Source: an uncultured Curvibacter sp. (lineage in GTDB: Bacteria > Pseudomonadota > Gammaproteobacteria > Burkholderiales > Burkholderiaceae). Taken from it: a DNA stretch of 11,585 nt. How positions within the stretch are numbered: position 1 is the first letter of the stretch; the number at the start of each line of letters is the position of its first letter. The translations under genes and the position numbers were made by a program. Below the pieces are notes generated by a model. That model did not search any database. It worked only from the letters and a program-made list of their open reading frames with translations, and was not told the origin of the DNA. The stretch lies in contig CAMLNH010000046.1 in assembly GCA_946481355.1 (NCBI GenBank), forward strand, positions 1-11,585, read 5' to 3'. This document shows positions 1-7,741 of the stretch, one piece after another.

Positions 1-1142
1 GGGCGGTGCAGCTTGTCCTTGAGGCGCGAGGCCACGATGCCGACCACGCCTTCATGGAAGTCGGGGTCGTAGACGCACAGCGCAGGCGGTGGCTCGTCTT
101 CCGGGTCGTAGAGTGACTCCACGATCTCCAGCGCCTGTTCGCGCATCTCGCCCTCGATCTCGCGCCGCTCGCGGTTGATGCCGTCCAGCGTCTTCGCCAG
201 CTCGGCCGCACGTGCGCCGTCGTCCGTCAGCAGCAGCTCGATGCCCAGGGTCATGTCGGCCAGGCGGCCGGCCGCATTGATGCGCGGGCCCAGCGCAAAG
301 CCGAAATCGAAGGTGGTGGCCACGGCCGCCTTGCGCGCGGCCACCTCGAACAGCGCAGCCAGGCCCGGTGGCAGGGCGCCGGCGCGCACGCGCCTGAGCC
401 CTTGGGCGACCAGGCGGCGGTTGTTCGGGTCGAGCTTGACCACATCGGCCACCGTGCCCAGGGCCACAATGGGCAGCAGCGCGTCGAGCTTGGGCTGGCT
501 GGCCGCATCGAAGACGCCGCGCTGACGCAGCTCGGCACGCAGGGACAGCAGCACGTAGAACATCACGCCCACCCCTGCGATGGACTTGCTCTCGAAATTG
601 CAGCCCGGCTGGTTGGGGTTGACGATCACCTGCGCGTCCGGCAGCGCCGGACCAGGCAGGTGGTGGTCGGTCACCAGCACCTGCAGGCCCAGCTCGTTGG
701 CGGTGCGCACGCCTTCGACGCTGGCGATGCCGTTGTCCACGGTGATCAGCAGATCGGCGCCTTGTTCCTTCACGCGGCGCGCGATCGGCGGCGTGAGGCC
801 ATAGCCGTCCACCACGCGGTCGGGCACGAGGTAGTTCACGTGCTTTGCGCCCAGCATGCGCAGGCCGCGCAGGCCCACGGCGCAGGCGGTGGCGCCGTCG
901 CAGTCGTAGTCCGCCACGATGCAGAGCCTTTTGTCGTCACGGATGGCGTCGGCCAGCAGCATGGCGGCCTCCTTCGCACCTTTCATCGAGGCGGGGGGCA
1001 GCAGCCGGGCCAGACCGTCGTCGAGTTCATCCATGTGGGTCACGCCGCGTGCTGCATAGAGGCGTGCCAGCAAGGGATGGATGCCCGCCTGTTCCAGCGC
1101 CCAGGCAGCGCGTGGCGGGATGTCGCGGGTGACGATCTTCAT
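1..1142 (-). CDS. recJ: Single-stranded-DNA-specific exonuclease RecJ (partial, C-terminus off the left edge)
   Basis: RecJ is a cytoplasmic 5'-to-3' exonuclease on single-stranded DNA, acting in RecF-pathway recombination, mismatch repair and base-excision repair. The 380 visible residues carry the DHH phosphoesterase motifs in order: motif I DYDCDG (78-83), VDNG (135-138), TDHH (158-161) and VALGTVADVVKL (226-237, with Asp233), all with metal-binding aspartates/histidines intact. Further on, FGFALGPRINAAGRL is the usual link toward the DHHA1 domain. The family is usually about 560-580 residues, so roughly a third is missing beyond base 1. The start ATG (1142-1140) overlaps the TGA of the upstream RpfE-family gene in an ATGA. 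No Shine-Dalgarno sequence precedes it, so translation is probably coupled. The family call is seen in the motifs; the coupling is inference. Confidence 0.97.
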   Translation of the reverse strand, partial: MKIVTRDIPPRAAWALEQAGIHPLLARLYAARGVTHMDELDDGLARLLPPASMKGAKEAAMLLADAIRDDKRLCIVADYDCDGATACAVGLRGLRMLGAKHVNYLVPDRVVDGYGLTPPIARRVKEQGADLLITVDNGIASVEGVRTANELGLQVLVTDHHLPGPALPDAQVIVNPNQPGCNFESKSIAGVGVMFYVLLSLRAELRQRGVFDAASQPKLDALLPIVALGTVADVVKLDPNNRRLVAQGLRRVRAGALPPGLAALFEVAARKAAVATTFDFGFALGPRINAAGRLADMTLGIELLLTDDGARAAELAKTLDGINRERREIEGEMREQALEIVESLYDPEDEPPPALCVYDPDFHEGVVGIVASRLKDKLHR

Positions 1143-2059
1143 GAGGCGACGAGTATGTCAGAGAGAGGCTGGGGCCTGAAACGTTGCACGAGTCGATGCC
1201 AGGTGCTGCGTGGCGCGGGCGTGTAGCGGCGGGCCACGAATTCGCTGCAGAGCGTGAGGGTCAGGCTTTGGCCGGCATCCAGCGCAGCCTGCAGCGGTGC
1301 GAGCTGCGCATCGAGTGCCTGCCAGGTGCGGGCCCAGGCCGCCCAGTCACCACGCACGGCGGGTTGGGTCAGCGCGTCGAGCAAGGTGAGGTCTTGCGTG
1401 GACGCGGGCACCTCGGCCAGCGCGCCGCAGCCGCTGAGCCAGAAGGAGTTGACGGCCAGCGTGCCGCGCTCGGCGCGTGCCTCGCTGACCGGATGGGTGT
1501 AGAGCAGCATCTGCATCTCGTTCTGCAGGCGGCGCAGCAGGGGTGAGGCCGGCAGCCAGGGCGCTACGTCACGGCCGATCACGCGCTCGGGTGTGGCACT
1601 CACCACGCCACGCAAGGGCTCGCCGCTGACCAGCCAGCGTAAAGGCTGCTCATAGTGCAGCGTAAGACCGTCCTCGTTGAAGAAAGGCTGCATGGCGGCC
1701 AGCAGGGCGCGCGCCTCATCTTCGCGCAGGTCCAGCGCCTGCGGGTCGTGCAGGCTCACGCGGGACTGGCCGATTTCCCAGTGGGCAGGTGTCAGGTAGC
1801 CCCAGGCTGTACTGCTGGCGCCGGGCAGCTGCAGTTCGTGTGCGCGCAATGCGGCCCAGGCCGGGGCCTGCGGGTCCAGGCCGCGCGCGAGCGCCAGCAG
1901 CTGTTCGTGGGCGCTGGTTGCACTGTGCTCGGGCAACTGCAGCAGGGTCTGCGGCGCCATGGCCTGCAGCAGGCCCTGCAGATGGGGCAAAGCCAGGGCG
2001 CGCAAGGGTTCGCGGGCAGCCTCGTCGTCGCTCAGGGCATAGGGGATCAATACGTGCAT
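1139..2059 (-). CDS. RpfE-family conserved protein upstream of recJ
   Basis: A protein of 306 residues. It resembles the RpfE family named from the Xanthomonas rpf cluster, where rpfE also lies beside recJ; relatives are often annotated loosely as cofactor-independent phosphoglycerate mutases. Recognisable conserved stretches are HWEIGQSRVSL in the middle, LRRLQNEMQMLLYTHP and NSFWLSGCG in the C-terminal half. I see no signal peptide or membrane segment, so it is probably cytoplasmic. The biochemical role is unknown; I do not see a phosphoglycerate mutase metal site. I chose the ATG at 2059 because MHVLIPYA fits family N-termini. An in-frame ATG at 2083 would add eight residues (MRRATIPA). 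It has no Shine-Dalgarno sequence, but a -10-like GACAAT ends 7 bases before the ATG. It overlaps recJ by 4 bases and is divergent from lolC. Confidence 0.85.
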   Translation of the reverse strand: MHVLIPYALSDDEAAREPLRALALPHLQGLLQAMAPQTLLQLPEHSATSAHEQLLALARGLDPQAPAWAALRAHELQLPGASSTAWGYLTPAHWEIGQSRVSLHDPQALDLREDEARALLAAMQPFFNEDGLTLHYEQPLRWLVSGEPLRGVVSATPERVIGRDVAPWLPASPLLRRLQNEMQMLLYTHPVSEARAERGTLAVNSFWLSGCGALAEVPASTQDLTLLDALTQPAVRGDWAAWARTWQALDAQLAPLQAALDAGQSLTLTLCSEFVARRYTPAPRSTWHRLVQRFRPQPLSDILVAS

Positions 2060-2066
2060 GGCCGGT

Positions 2067-2072
2067 ATTGTC
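2067..2072 (-). promoter_or_regulatory. Candidate -10 element for the RpfE-family gene/recJ
   Basis: On the minus strand GACAAT lies exactly 7 bases upstream of the chosen ATG at 2059. If it is a sigma-70 -10 hexamer, transcription would start at or next to the ATG, giving a leaderless mRNA, consistent with the absence of a Shine-Dalgarno sequence. No good -35 hexamer is visible at 16-18 bases upstream, so this is tentative. Confidence 0.3.
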
Positions 2073-2084
2073 GCGCGCCTCACT

Positions 2085-2090
2085 CATAAT
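2085..2090 (+). promoter_or_regulatory. Candidate -10 element for lolC-lolD
   Basis: CATAAT, 5 of 6 matches to TATAAT, lies 25 bases before the lolC ATG in the 56-base divergent gap between the RpfE-family gene and lolC. It would give a 5' leader of roughly 18-19 bases. The expected -35 position is GC-rich and matches poorly, so an activator or a weak promoter would be needed. Only a weak purine stretch (AAGAA, 2103-2107) is available as a ribosome binding site. Confidence 0.4.
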
Positions 2091-2115
2091 CAGCGCCAGC
2101 TCAAGAATTCCACTT

Positions 2116-3372
2116 ATGCAAATCCCCTACGAACTGCTGCTGGGCTGGCGCTACACGCGCGCCGGCCGCGCCACGCGGCGCAACGGTTTCATCTCCTTCA
2201 TCTCGGGCGTGTCCATGCTGGGCATTGCGCTGGGGGTGGCCGCCCTCATCATCGTGCTCAGCGTGATGAACGGCTTCCAGAAGGAAGTGCGCGACCGCAT
2301 GCTCAGCGTGGTCTCGCATGTCGAGATCTTCTCGCCCTATGGTCAGGCCCTGCCCGACGTGGCCAGGACCCTGGCCGAGGCCAAGGCGAATCCGCAGGTC
2401 GTCGGCGCCGCGCCCTTCATCGGCACCCAGGCCCTGCTGGCGCGCGGCGAGGACATGAAGGGCACCATCGTGCGTGGCATTGACCCGGCGTTGGAGGGTG
2501 AGGTCACCGATCTGGCCGCTGCCTTGCGCGGTGGTGCGCTGGACCGGCTGGTGTCGGGTGAATTCGGTGTGGTGCTGGGGCGCGACCTGGCGCGCCAGCT
2601 CGGTGTACAGCAGGGCGACAAGGTCACGCTGGTGGCGCCCAGCGGCCAGGTCACGCCGGCCGGCGTGGTGCCGCGCCTGAAGCAGATGACGGTGGTGGGT
2701 ACCTTCGATTCTGGCCACTACGAGTACGACGCCGGCCTGGTGCTGCTGCATGTGGACGACGCAGCGCGCATCTTCCGCCTCGAAGGCCCCACGGGCATCC
2801 GCCTCAAGCTCAAGGACCTGCACCAGGCGCGCGAGGTCGGCGCGCAACTGGCCGCCACGCTCAGCGGCGACCTGCTGATCCGCGACTGGACACGCCAGAA
2901 CCGCAACTGGTTCGCCGCCGTGCAGCTCGAGAAACGCATGATGTTCATCATCCTCACGCTCATCGTGGCCGTGGCAGCCTTCAACCTCGTGAGCACGCTG
3001 GTGATGACGGTGACCGACAAGCGTGCCGACATCGCTATCCTGCGCACCCTGGGCGCGAGCCCCGGCAGCATCATGGGAATCTTCGTGGTGCAGGGCGCCA
3101 CCGTGGGCGTGATCGGCACGCTGGTGGGCCTGCTGCTGGGTCTGGGCGTGGCTTTCAACATCGACGTCATCGTGCCCGCGCTGGAGGGCCTGTTGCAGGC
3201 CAGCTTCCTGCCCAAGGATATCTACCTGATCAGCCGCATGCCCAGCGACCCTCAACCCAGTGATATCGCGCCCATCGGCGTGATCTCCCTCGTGCTGGCC
3301 TTCGTGGCCACCCTGTACCCGAGCTGGCGCGCCAGCCGCGTGAACCCCGCGGAGGCGCTGCGTTATGAATGA
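2116..3372 (+). CDS. lolC: Lipoprotein-releasing ABC transporter permease, LolC/LolE family
   Basis: An inner-membrane permease of 418 residues that, with LolD, extracts outer-membrane lipoproteins and hands them to LolA. It has the family architecture: TM1 about 25-52, a large periplasmic MacB-like domain about 55-270, then TM2 (275-300), TM3 (about 318-348) and TM4 (387-404) forming the FtsX domain. The cytoplasmic loop [15 protein letters not shown], the [13 protein letters not shown] segment before TM4, and the C-terminal [18 protein letters not shown] are typical of LolC/E. The ATG at 2116 gives the usual family length; the frame stays open far upstream inside the antisense RpfE gene, but that part is not homologous. 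The stop overlaps the lolD start by 8 bases. Only one permease gene is present, so the transporter may use a homodimer (LolF-like) instead of a LolC/LolE pair, unless a second gene lies elsewhere. Confidence 0.95.
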   Translation: MQIPYELLLGWRYTRAGRATRRNGFISFISGVSMLGIALGVAALIIVLSVMNGFQKEVRDRMLSVVSHVEIFSPYGQALPDVARTLAEAKANPQVVGAAPFIGTQALLARGEDMKGTIVRGIDPALEGEVTDLAAALRGGALDRLVSGEFGVVLGRDLARQLGVQQGDKVTLVAPSGQVTPAGVVPRLKQMTVVGTFDSGHYEYDAGLVLLHVDDAARIFRLEGPTGIRLKLKDLHQAREVGAQLAATLSGDLLIRDWTRQNRNWFAAVQLEKRMMFIILTLIVAVAAFNLVSTLVMTVTDKRADIAILRTLGASPGSIMGIFVVQGATVGVIGTLVGLLLGLGVAFNIDVIVPALEGLLQASFLPKDIYLISRMPSDPQPSDIAPIGVISLVLAFVATLYPSWRASRVNPAEALRYE

Positions 3373-4045
3373 CAAGATCGTGCTGCAGGCTCAAGGCCTG
3401 CAGAAGCGCTACACCGAAGGCCGGCTGGATGTGCACGTGCTGCGCGGCGTGGACCTGCAGGTGCATGCGGGTGAGATCCTTGCCGTCGTCGGCGCCTCGG
3501 GCTCGGGCAAGAGCACCTTGCTGCATCTGCTGGGCGGACTGGACGCTCCCACGACTGGCCAGGTTCGGCTCATGGGCCAGGATTTCTCGACGCTCTCCGC
3601 CGCGGTTCAGGGCCAGCTGCGCAACCAGCATCTGGGTTTCGTCTACCAGTTCCACCACCTGCTGCCCGAGTTCAGCGCACGTGACAACGTGGCCATGCCG
3701 CTGTGGATCCGCCGCATGGACCGCGCCGCGGCCGGCGAGCAGGCTGCCCGCATGTTGGAAGCCGTCGGTCTGAAGGAGCGCCTGCACCACCGCCCAGCCG
3801 AGCTCTCGGGCGGCGAGCGCCAGCGTGTGGCGATTGCGCGTGCGCTGGTCACGAAGCCGGCTTGTGTGCTGGCGGATGAGCCGACCGGGAATCTGGACCG
3901 CGGCACGGCTGAAGGCGTGTTCGAGCTCATGCTGCAACTGGCGCGCGATCAGGGCACGGCCTTCATCGTCGTGACGCACGACGAGACGCTTGCGGCGAGG
4001 TGTCAGCGGACGCTGCGGTTGGATCAAGGTCGTCTGACGGTTTGA
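3365..4045 (+). CDS. lolD: Lipoprotein-releasing ABC transporter ATP-binding protein LolD
   Basis: The cytoplasmic ATPase of the Lol transporter, 226 residues, the usual LolD length. All ABC motifs are intact: Walker [10 protein letters not shown] (43-51), Q-loop Gln95 within [18 protein letters not shown] (a characteristic LolD stretch), signature [15 protein letters not shown] (147-161), Walker B CVLADE (167-172) followed by the D-loop, and the switch His205 in VVTHD. It starts inside the last codons of lolC (8-base overlap), so the two are co-transcribed and probably translationally coupled. It is followed after 17 bases by a small low-GC gene in the same direction. Confidence 0.97.
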   Translation: MNDKIVLQAQGLQKRYTEGRLDVHVLRGVDLQVHAGEILAVVGASGSGKSTLLHLLGGLDAPTTGQVRLMGQDFSTLSAAVQGQLRNQHLGFVYQFHHLLPEFSARDNVAMPLWIRRMDRAAAGEQAARMLEAVGLKERLHHRPAELSGGERQRVAIARALVTKPACVLADEPTGNLDRGTAEGVFELMLQLARDQGTAFIVVTHDETLAARCQRTLRLDQGRLTV

Positions 4046-4062
4046 GATAAAAGTCCGTAGCC

Positions 4063-4308
4063 ATGACCACAGGGCAGAGAAAGTACGGAAAGCTGGTGGC
4101 TGCGTTTGTTCTCGCAATTGCTTTGATTGGTGGCGTGATGCTGATGTTTGCGCCAAGCAGAGAGGATCAACGATTGGCAGAGGTAGAGGCCTGTCGCAAG
4201 AAATGCGCACCACTTGTCGGTTTAGTGGAGGGGACGCGCCAATTTCCGGACTCTTCGCCAACTGAAAGAAGAAATCACGAGAGATTTGCTAAATGCGTTT
4301 GCCGCTAA
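4063..4308 (+). CDS. Small membrane-anchored four-cysteine protein, unknown function
   Basis: I do not recognise a named family. The 81-residue product has a short basic N-terminus (RKYGK), one hydrophobic segment at about 11-30, then a hydrophilic tail expected in the periplasm. The tail holds exactly four cysteines: a CX3C pair (Cys44, Cys48) and a CXC pair (Cys78, Cys80) two residues from the end, which could form disulfides or bind a metal. No lipobox is evident. GC content by my hand count is about 51% (126/246), well below its neighbours, and five of nine arginines use AGA, a codon hardly used around it; this suggests a different origin. It starts 17 bases after lolD with no strong ribosome binding site and overlaps the SseB-domain gene by 16 bases. 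The overlap and clean open frame support a real gene, but it could be species-restricted. Confidence 0.65.
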   Translation: MTTGQRKYGKLVAAFVLAIALIGGVMLMFAPSREDQRLAEVEACRKKCAPLVGLVEGTRQFPDSSPTERRNHERFAKCVCR

Positions 4309-4703
4309 CCTCCCTCGAATCCAAACTCCAGGCCGCTCAACACGGCCAGTGCACCGCGCCCGAACTCTTCGAGGAGATGCTGGCCTCGCAGATCATCGTG
4401 CTGCTGGACAAGCCCATAGCCGAAGACGGTCGCTGGGACCCGACGGCTCGGCCACTGACGCTCAACAGTCCCAATGGCTTTGCCGTGATGGCCATCTTCA
4501 CCACGCATGAAAAGGCCACGCCCTGGGTGCAGCAGTCGCCCAGCCATGTGCATGCGCTGTTTGTGGATTTCGCCTGGATCGTGCGCGGCCTCGCGCCGCA
4601 GGTGGGGCTGGTGCTCAACCCGGGCGATGCGCTGGGCCTGGAACTGCAGCCCGAGACGGCGCAGAAACTGGCGGTGGCGGCGCGCAATCTGCCGACCGCC
4701 TGA
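4293..4703 (+). CDS. SseB-domain protein
   Basis: A protein of 136 residues resembling the SseB N-terminal domain: an N-terminal helix (LESKLQAAQHGQ), then a segment beginning PELFEEMLASQIIVLLDKP (23-41), the FAVMAIFTTHEKATPW strand-turn (63-78) typical of this domain, and a C-terminal GLVLNPGDALGLELQPE segment (105-121). There is no signal peptide or membrane segment, so it is cytoplasmic. The domain's biochemical role is poorly known; E. coli SseB was named for serine sensitivity enhancement. The ATG at 4293 fits the domain start, with a purine-rich GAGAG about ten bases upstream. The first 16 bases lie inside the preceding small gene. It ends 8 bases before the convergent stop of the VWA gene. 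Confidence 0.8.
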   Translation: MRLPLTSLESKLQAAQHGQCTAPELFEEMLASQIIVLLDKPIAEDGRWDPTARPLTLNSPNGFAVMAIFTTHEKATPWVQQSPSHVHALFVDFAWIVRGLAPQVGLVLNPGDALGLELQPETAQKLAVAARNLPTA

Positions 4704-4727
4704 GTGGCTGTTCAGGCCACGCGGTGG
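4704..4727. terminator. Possible weak hairpin between convergent sseB-like and VWA genes
   Basis: GTGGC (4704-4708) can pair with GCCAC (4716-4720) across a 7-base loop, and the same CCAC can alternatively pair with GTGG at 4724-4727 across GCG. This is the only structure between the convergent genes, whose stop codons are 8 bases apart, and it extends into the end of the VWA gene. There is no T-tract on either strand, so it is not a classical intrinsic terminator. Confidence 0.2.
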
Positions 4728-5743
4728 TACCAGGCCAGCGAGAGCCCGGCCCCAGCGACGAGGAACAGCGCCCCCAGCAGCGCCAGCAGGGCCGAGACCT
4801 CGGTCTCCTTCTTCTCCACGCTCATGCGTGAACTCAGGGTCTGGTAGACCTTCTTCAGGTCTTCGGCCGAGGCAGCGTGGAAGTAGTCGGCCTGGGTGCG
4901 GTGGGCGATGGCTTTGAGGGTTTCTTCGTCCAGGCGCACGTGCATGGACCAGCCTTCGAAACCTATGGTCTCGCCGTCGATGGTTCCCACACCCACGGTG
5001 TAGACGCGCACGCCGCGGTCGGCGGCCATCTTTGCAGCTTCCATGGAGTCGATGCCGGTGGTGCGCTGGCCGTCGGTGAGCAGGATGATGGCGGCCGAGC
5101 CGTAGGAGCCCGGTGCCACGGGCGTGAATTCCTTGGCAGGTGGCGGCTGGTCGAGTGACACGCCACGTGAGCGGGCGCCATAGGTGAGGTTTCCGATGTC
5201 GATGCCCGCGTCGGGGAACAGCGTGGCCAGCGAGAGCACCAGGCCGTTGCCAATGGCTGTGCCGCGTTGCAACTGGAAGCGATCAATGGCCGAGTTGAGG
5301 TCTTCGCGGTTGACGGTGGGGATCTGTGCCACCTGAGCCGAGCCCGCGAAAGCCACGATGCCCACTTTCACATGGCGCGGCAGTTCGGCCAGGAAGGCCT
5401 TGGCTGCGGCCTGCGAAGCTTCGAGCCGGTTGGGTTTGACGTCGGCTGCGCGCATGCTGCCCGAGACGTCCATGGCCAGCATGATGGTTTCCTGCTGCGT
5501 GGGCAACATGATCACGGCCATGGGCCGCGCCGCGGCCAGCAGCAGGGCACTGATGGCCAGCAGGAACAACAGGGGCGGCACATGGCGCCGCCAGGACGCG
5601 CCGCCCATGGCCTGTTTGACCAGGCCCAGGCTGGCATAACGCAGCGCGAACTTCTTTTTGCGCTGCAAGAGCCAGAGGTAGAACAGCACCAGCAGGGGCA
5701 CGATCAGCAGCAGCAGGAGCATGCTGGGCCAGAGGAAGTTCAT
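4712..5743 (-). CDS. BatA-like von Willebrand factor A (VWA) membrane protein
   Basis: A protein of 343 residues in the Bat/Aer-type VWA family, anchored in the inner membrane by TM1 (about 8-26), TM2 (56-73) and a C-terminal segment (317-337), with the VWA domain facing the periplasm. The metal-ion-dependent adhesion site is complete: DVSGS (Asp92, Ser94, Ser96), Thr162 in GTAIG and Asp224 in ILLTDG. Compared with a minimal VWA domain there is a Pro/Gly-rich insertion at about 181-216 before the TDG strand. It is the last gene of the minus-strand block; its ATG overlaps the DUF58 stop as ATGA. Usual companions batB, batC and batD are absent downstream, where a convergent gene begins almost at once. 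In characterised systems MoxR ATPases work with VWA proteins to assemble or activate targets; the target here is unknown. Confidence 0.9.
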   Translation of the reverse strand: MNFLWPSMLLLLLIVPLLVLFYLWLLQRKKKFALRYASLGLVKQAMGGASWRRHVPPLLFLLAISALLLAAARPMAVIMLPTQQETIMLAMDVSGSMRAADVKPNRLEASQAAAKAFLAELPRHVKVGIVAFAGSAQVAQIPTVNREDLNSAIDRFQLQRGTAIGNGLVLSLATLFPDAGIDIGNLTYGARSRGVSLDQPPPAKEFTPVAPGSYGSAAIILLTDGQRTTGIDSMEAAKMAADRGVRVYTVGVGTIDGETIGFEGWSMHVRLDEETLKAIAHRTQADYFHAASAEDLKKVYQTLSSRMSVEKKETEVSALLALLGALFLVAGAGLSLAWYHRVA

Positions 5744-6714
5744 GACAGGGCCTCCACGGACGTGTTGGGGACCAGGCGCAGGTGCACGGGCGGCGGTGCA
5801 GCGCGGGCACGGCCGCGTTGGCGTCGCAGTTCGGCAAAGCGCAGCAGTGCGTCGACGAGCTCGTCATCGGCGGCCAGTTCCAGCGTGTCCACGCCGGCGC
5901 GTGCCAGGCTGCGGCGCAAGGCCTCTTCGCGTTGTGCTGCGAGCTGGGCGAAGCGAGCACGGAAGCCCTTGTCGTGCGTGTCCACCAGCAGCAGCTCGCC
6001 GGTCTCGGCATCCTGCAGGGGCAGCAGGCCCAGGTCGGGCAGGGCCTGCTCCAGCGGGTCGTAGAGGCGCACGGCCACGACTTCGTGGCGCAGGGCCAGG
6101 CGCGTGAGCGGCTGTTCCCAGCCCGCTTCGCTGATGAAGTCGGAGAGCACGAAGACGGTGCTGCGCCGGCGCATGAGATGGGCCGCGCTGTCCAGCAGGT
6201 CCTGCAGACGCGTGAGACCCGGGTGGGCGTCGTCCGGCGGCGCAGCCCGCACACGTTGCAGCAGCTGCAGCACGTGGCGGCGTCCGCTGCCTGGCGGCAG
6301 CACGGCCTGCACGCCGCCGTTGTAGAGCAGGGCACCCACGCGGTTGCCATGGCGGGTGAGCAGGCGCGCCAGTACAGCCACGAAGTCGGCCAACTGCTCG
6401 CGCTTGCTGCGCGTGCCCGAGCCGAAGTCCACCGAGGGGCTGAGGTCGAGCAGGAACCAGGCGCTCATCTCGCGGTCTTCGGTGTAGACGCGCACATGCG
6501 GCACCTGCAGGCGGGCGGTGACGTTCCAGTCGATGTGGCGCACGTCGTCATGCAGCTGGTATTCGCGCAGATCGGCCAGATCCAGGCCGGTGCCGCGCAG
6601 CAGTGTGCGGTAGTCGCCCTGCAGCAAGCCGTCGAGCCGGCGCAATACCGTCCATTCGAGCCGGCGCAGGGCCTGCTCTGCGTTCTCGTGGTTGGCTGGG
6701 GCGGCTGGCTTCAT
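5740..6714 (-). CDS. DUF58 domain-containing protein
   Basis: A protein of 324 residues with the DUF58 core: DLADLREYQLHDDVRHIDW (about 45-63) followed by NVTARL, HVRVYTEDREMSAWFLLDLSPSVDFGS (73-99) and a VWA-like fold. The sequence LLDLSPSV keeps the DxSxS-like pattern (Asp90, Ser92, Ser94), so metal binding is possible. No clear membrane segment is seen. I chose ATG 6714 (MKPAAPANH); the frame also opens at 6765, but that would overlap moxR by some 50 bases and add an unconserved Cys/Arg-rich leader. With this start, one base separates it from the moxR stop, and it overlaps the VWA gene by 4 bases, indicating one operon. DUF58 proteins almost always sit beside MoxR; their function is not well defined. 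Confidence 0.92.
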   Translation of the reverse strand: MKPAAPANHENAEQALRRLEWTVLRRLDGLLQGDYRTLLRGTGLDLADLREYQLHDDVRHIDWNVTARLQVPHVRVYTEDREMSAWFLLDLSPSVDFGSGTRSKREQLADFVAVLARLLTRHGNRVGALLYNGGVQAVLPPGSGRRHVLQLLQRVRAAPPDDAHPGLTRLQDLLDSAAHLMRRRSTVFVLSDFISEAGWEQPLTRLALRHEVVAVRLYDPLEQALPDLGLLPLQDAETGELLLVDTHDKGFRARFAQLAAQREEALRRSLARAGVDTLELAADDELVDALLRFAELRRQRGRARAAPPPVHLRLVPNTSVEALS

Positions 6715-6715
6715 C

Positions 6716-7717
<1,002 letters not shown>

Positions 7718-7724
7718 GCGGAAG

Positions 7725-7730
7725 TCCTTT
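7725..7730 (-). promoter_or_regulatory. Strong ribosome binding site for moxR
   Basis: On the minus strand AAAGGA lies 7 bases before the moxR ATG, the clearest Shine-Dalgarno sequence in the window. It supports the start at 7717 and lies wholly in the 24-base gap after the protease stop codon. Confidence 0.7.
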
Positions 7731-7741
7731 CGTGTCCGGGT

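Noticed and set aside
1139..2059. Annotation as a phosphoglycerate mutase
   Set aside because: This label is sometimes attached to the family, but I see no metal-binding or active-site motif of that enzyme.
1789..2115. N-terminal extension of the lolC frame
   Set aside because: The upstream part is Arg/Ala-rich, is antisense to the RpfE-family gene and would make the permease about 109 residues too long.
2101..3375. A 424-codon minus-strand open frame opposite lolC
   Set aside because: Antisense shadow; lolC has all expected membrane segments and conserved loops on the plus strand.
4019..4051. A promoter before the small four-cysteine gene (TTGGAT at 4019-4024 and GATAAA at 4046-4051)
   Set aside because: The spacer is 21 bases, too long for a sigma-70 promoter, and both hexamers match poorly.
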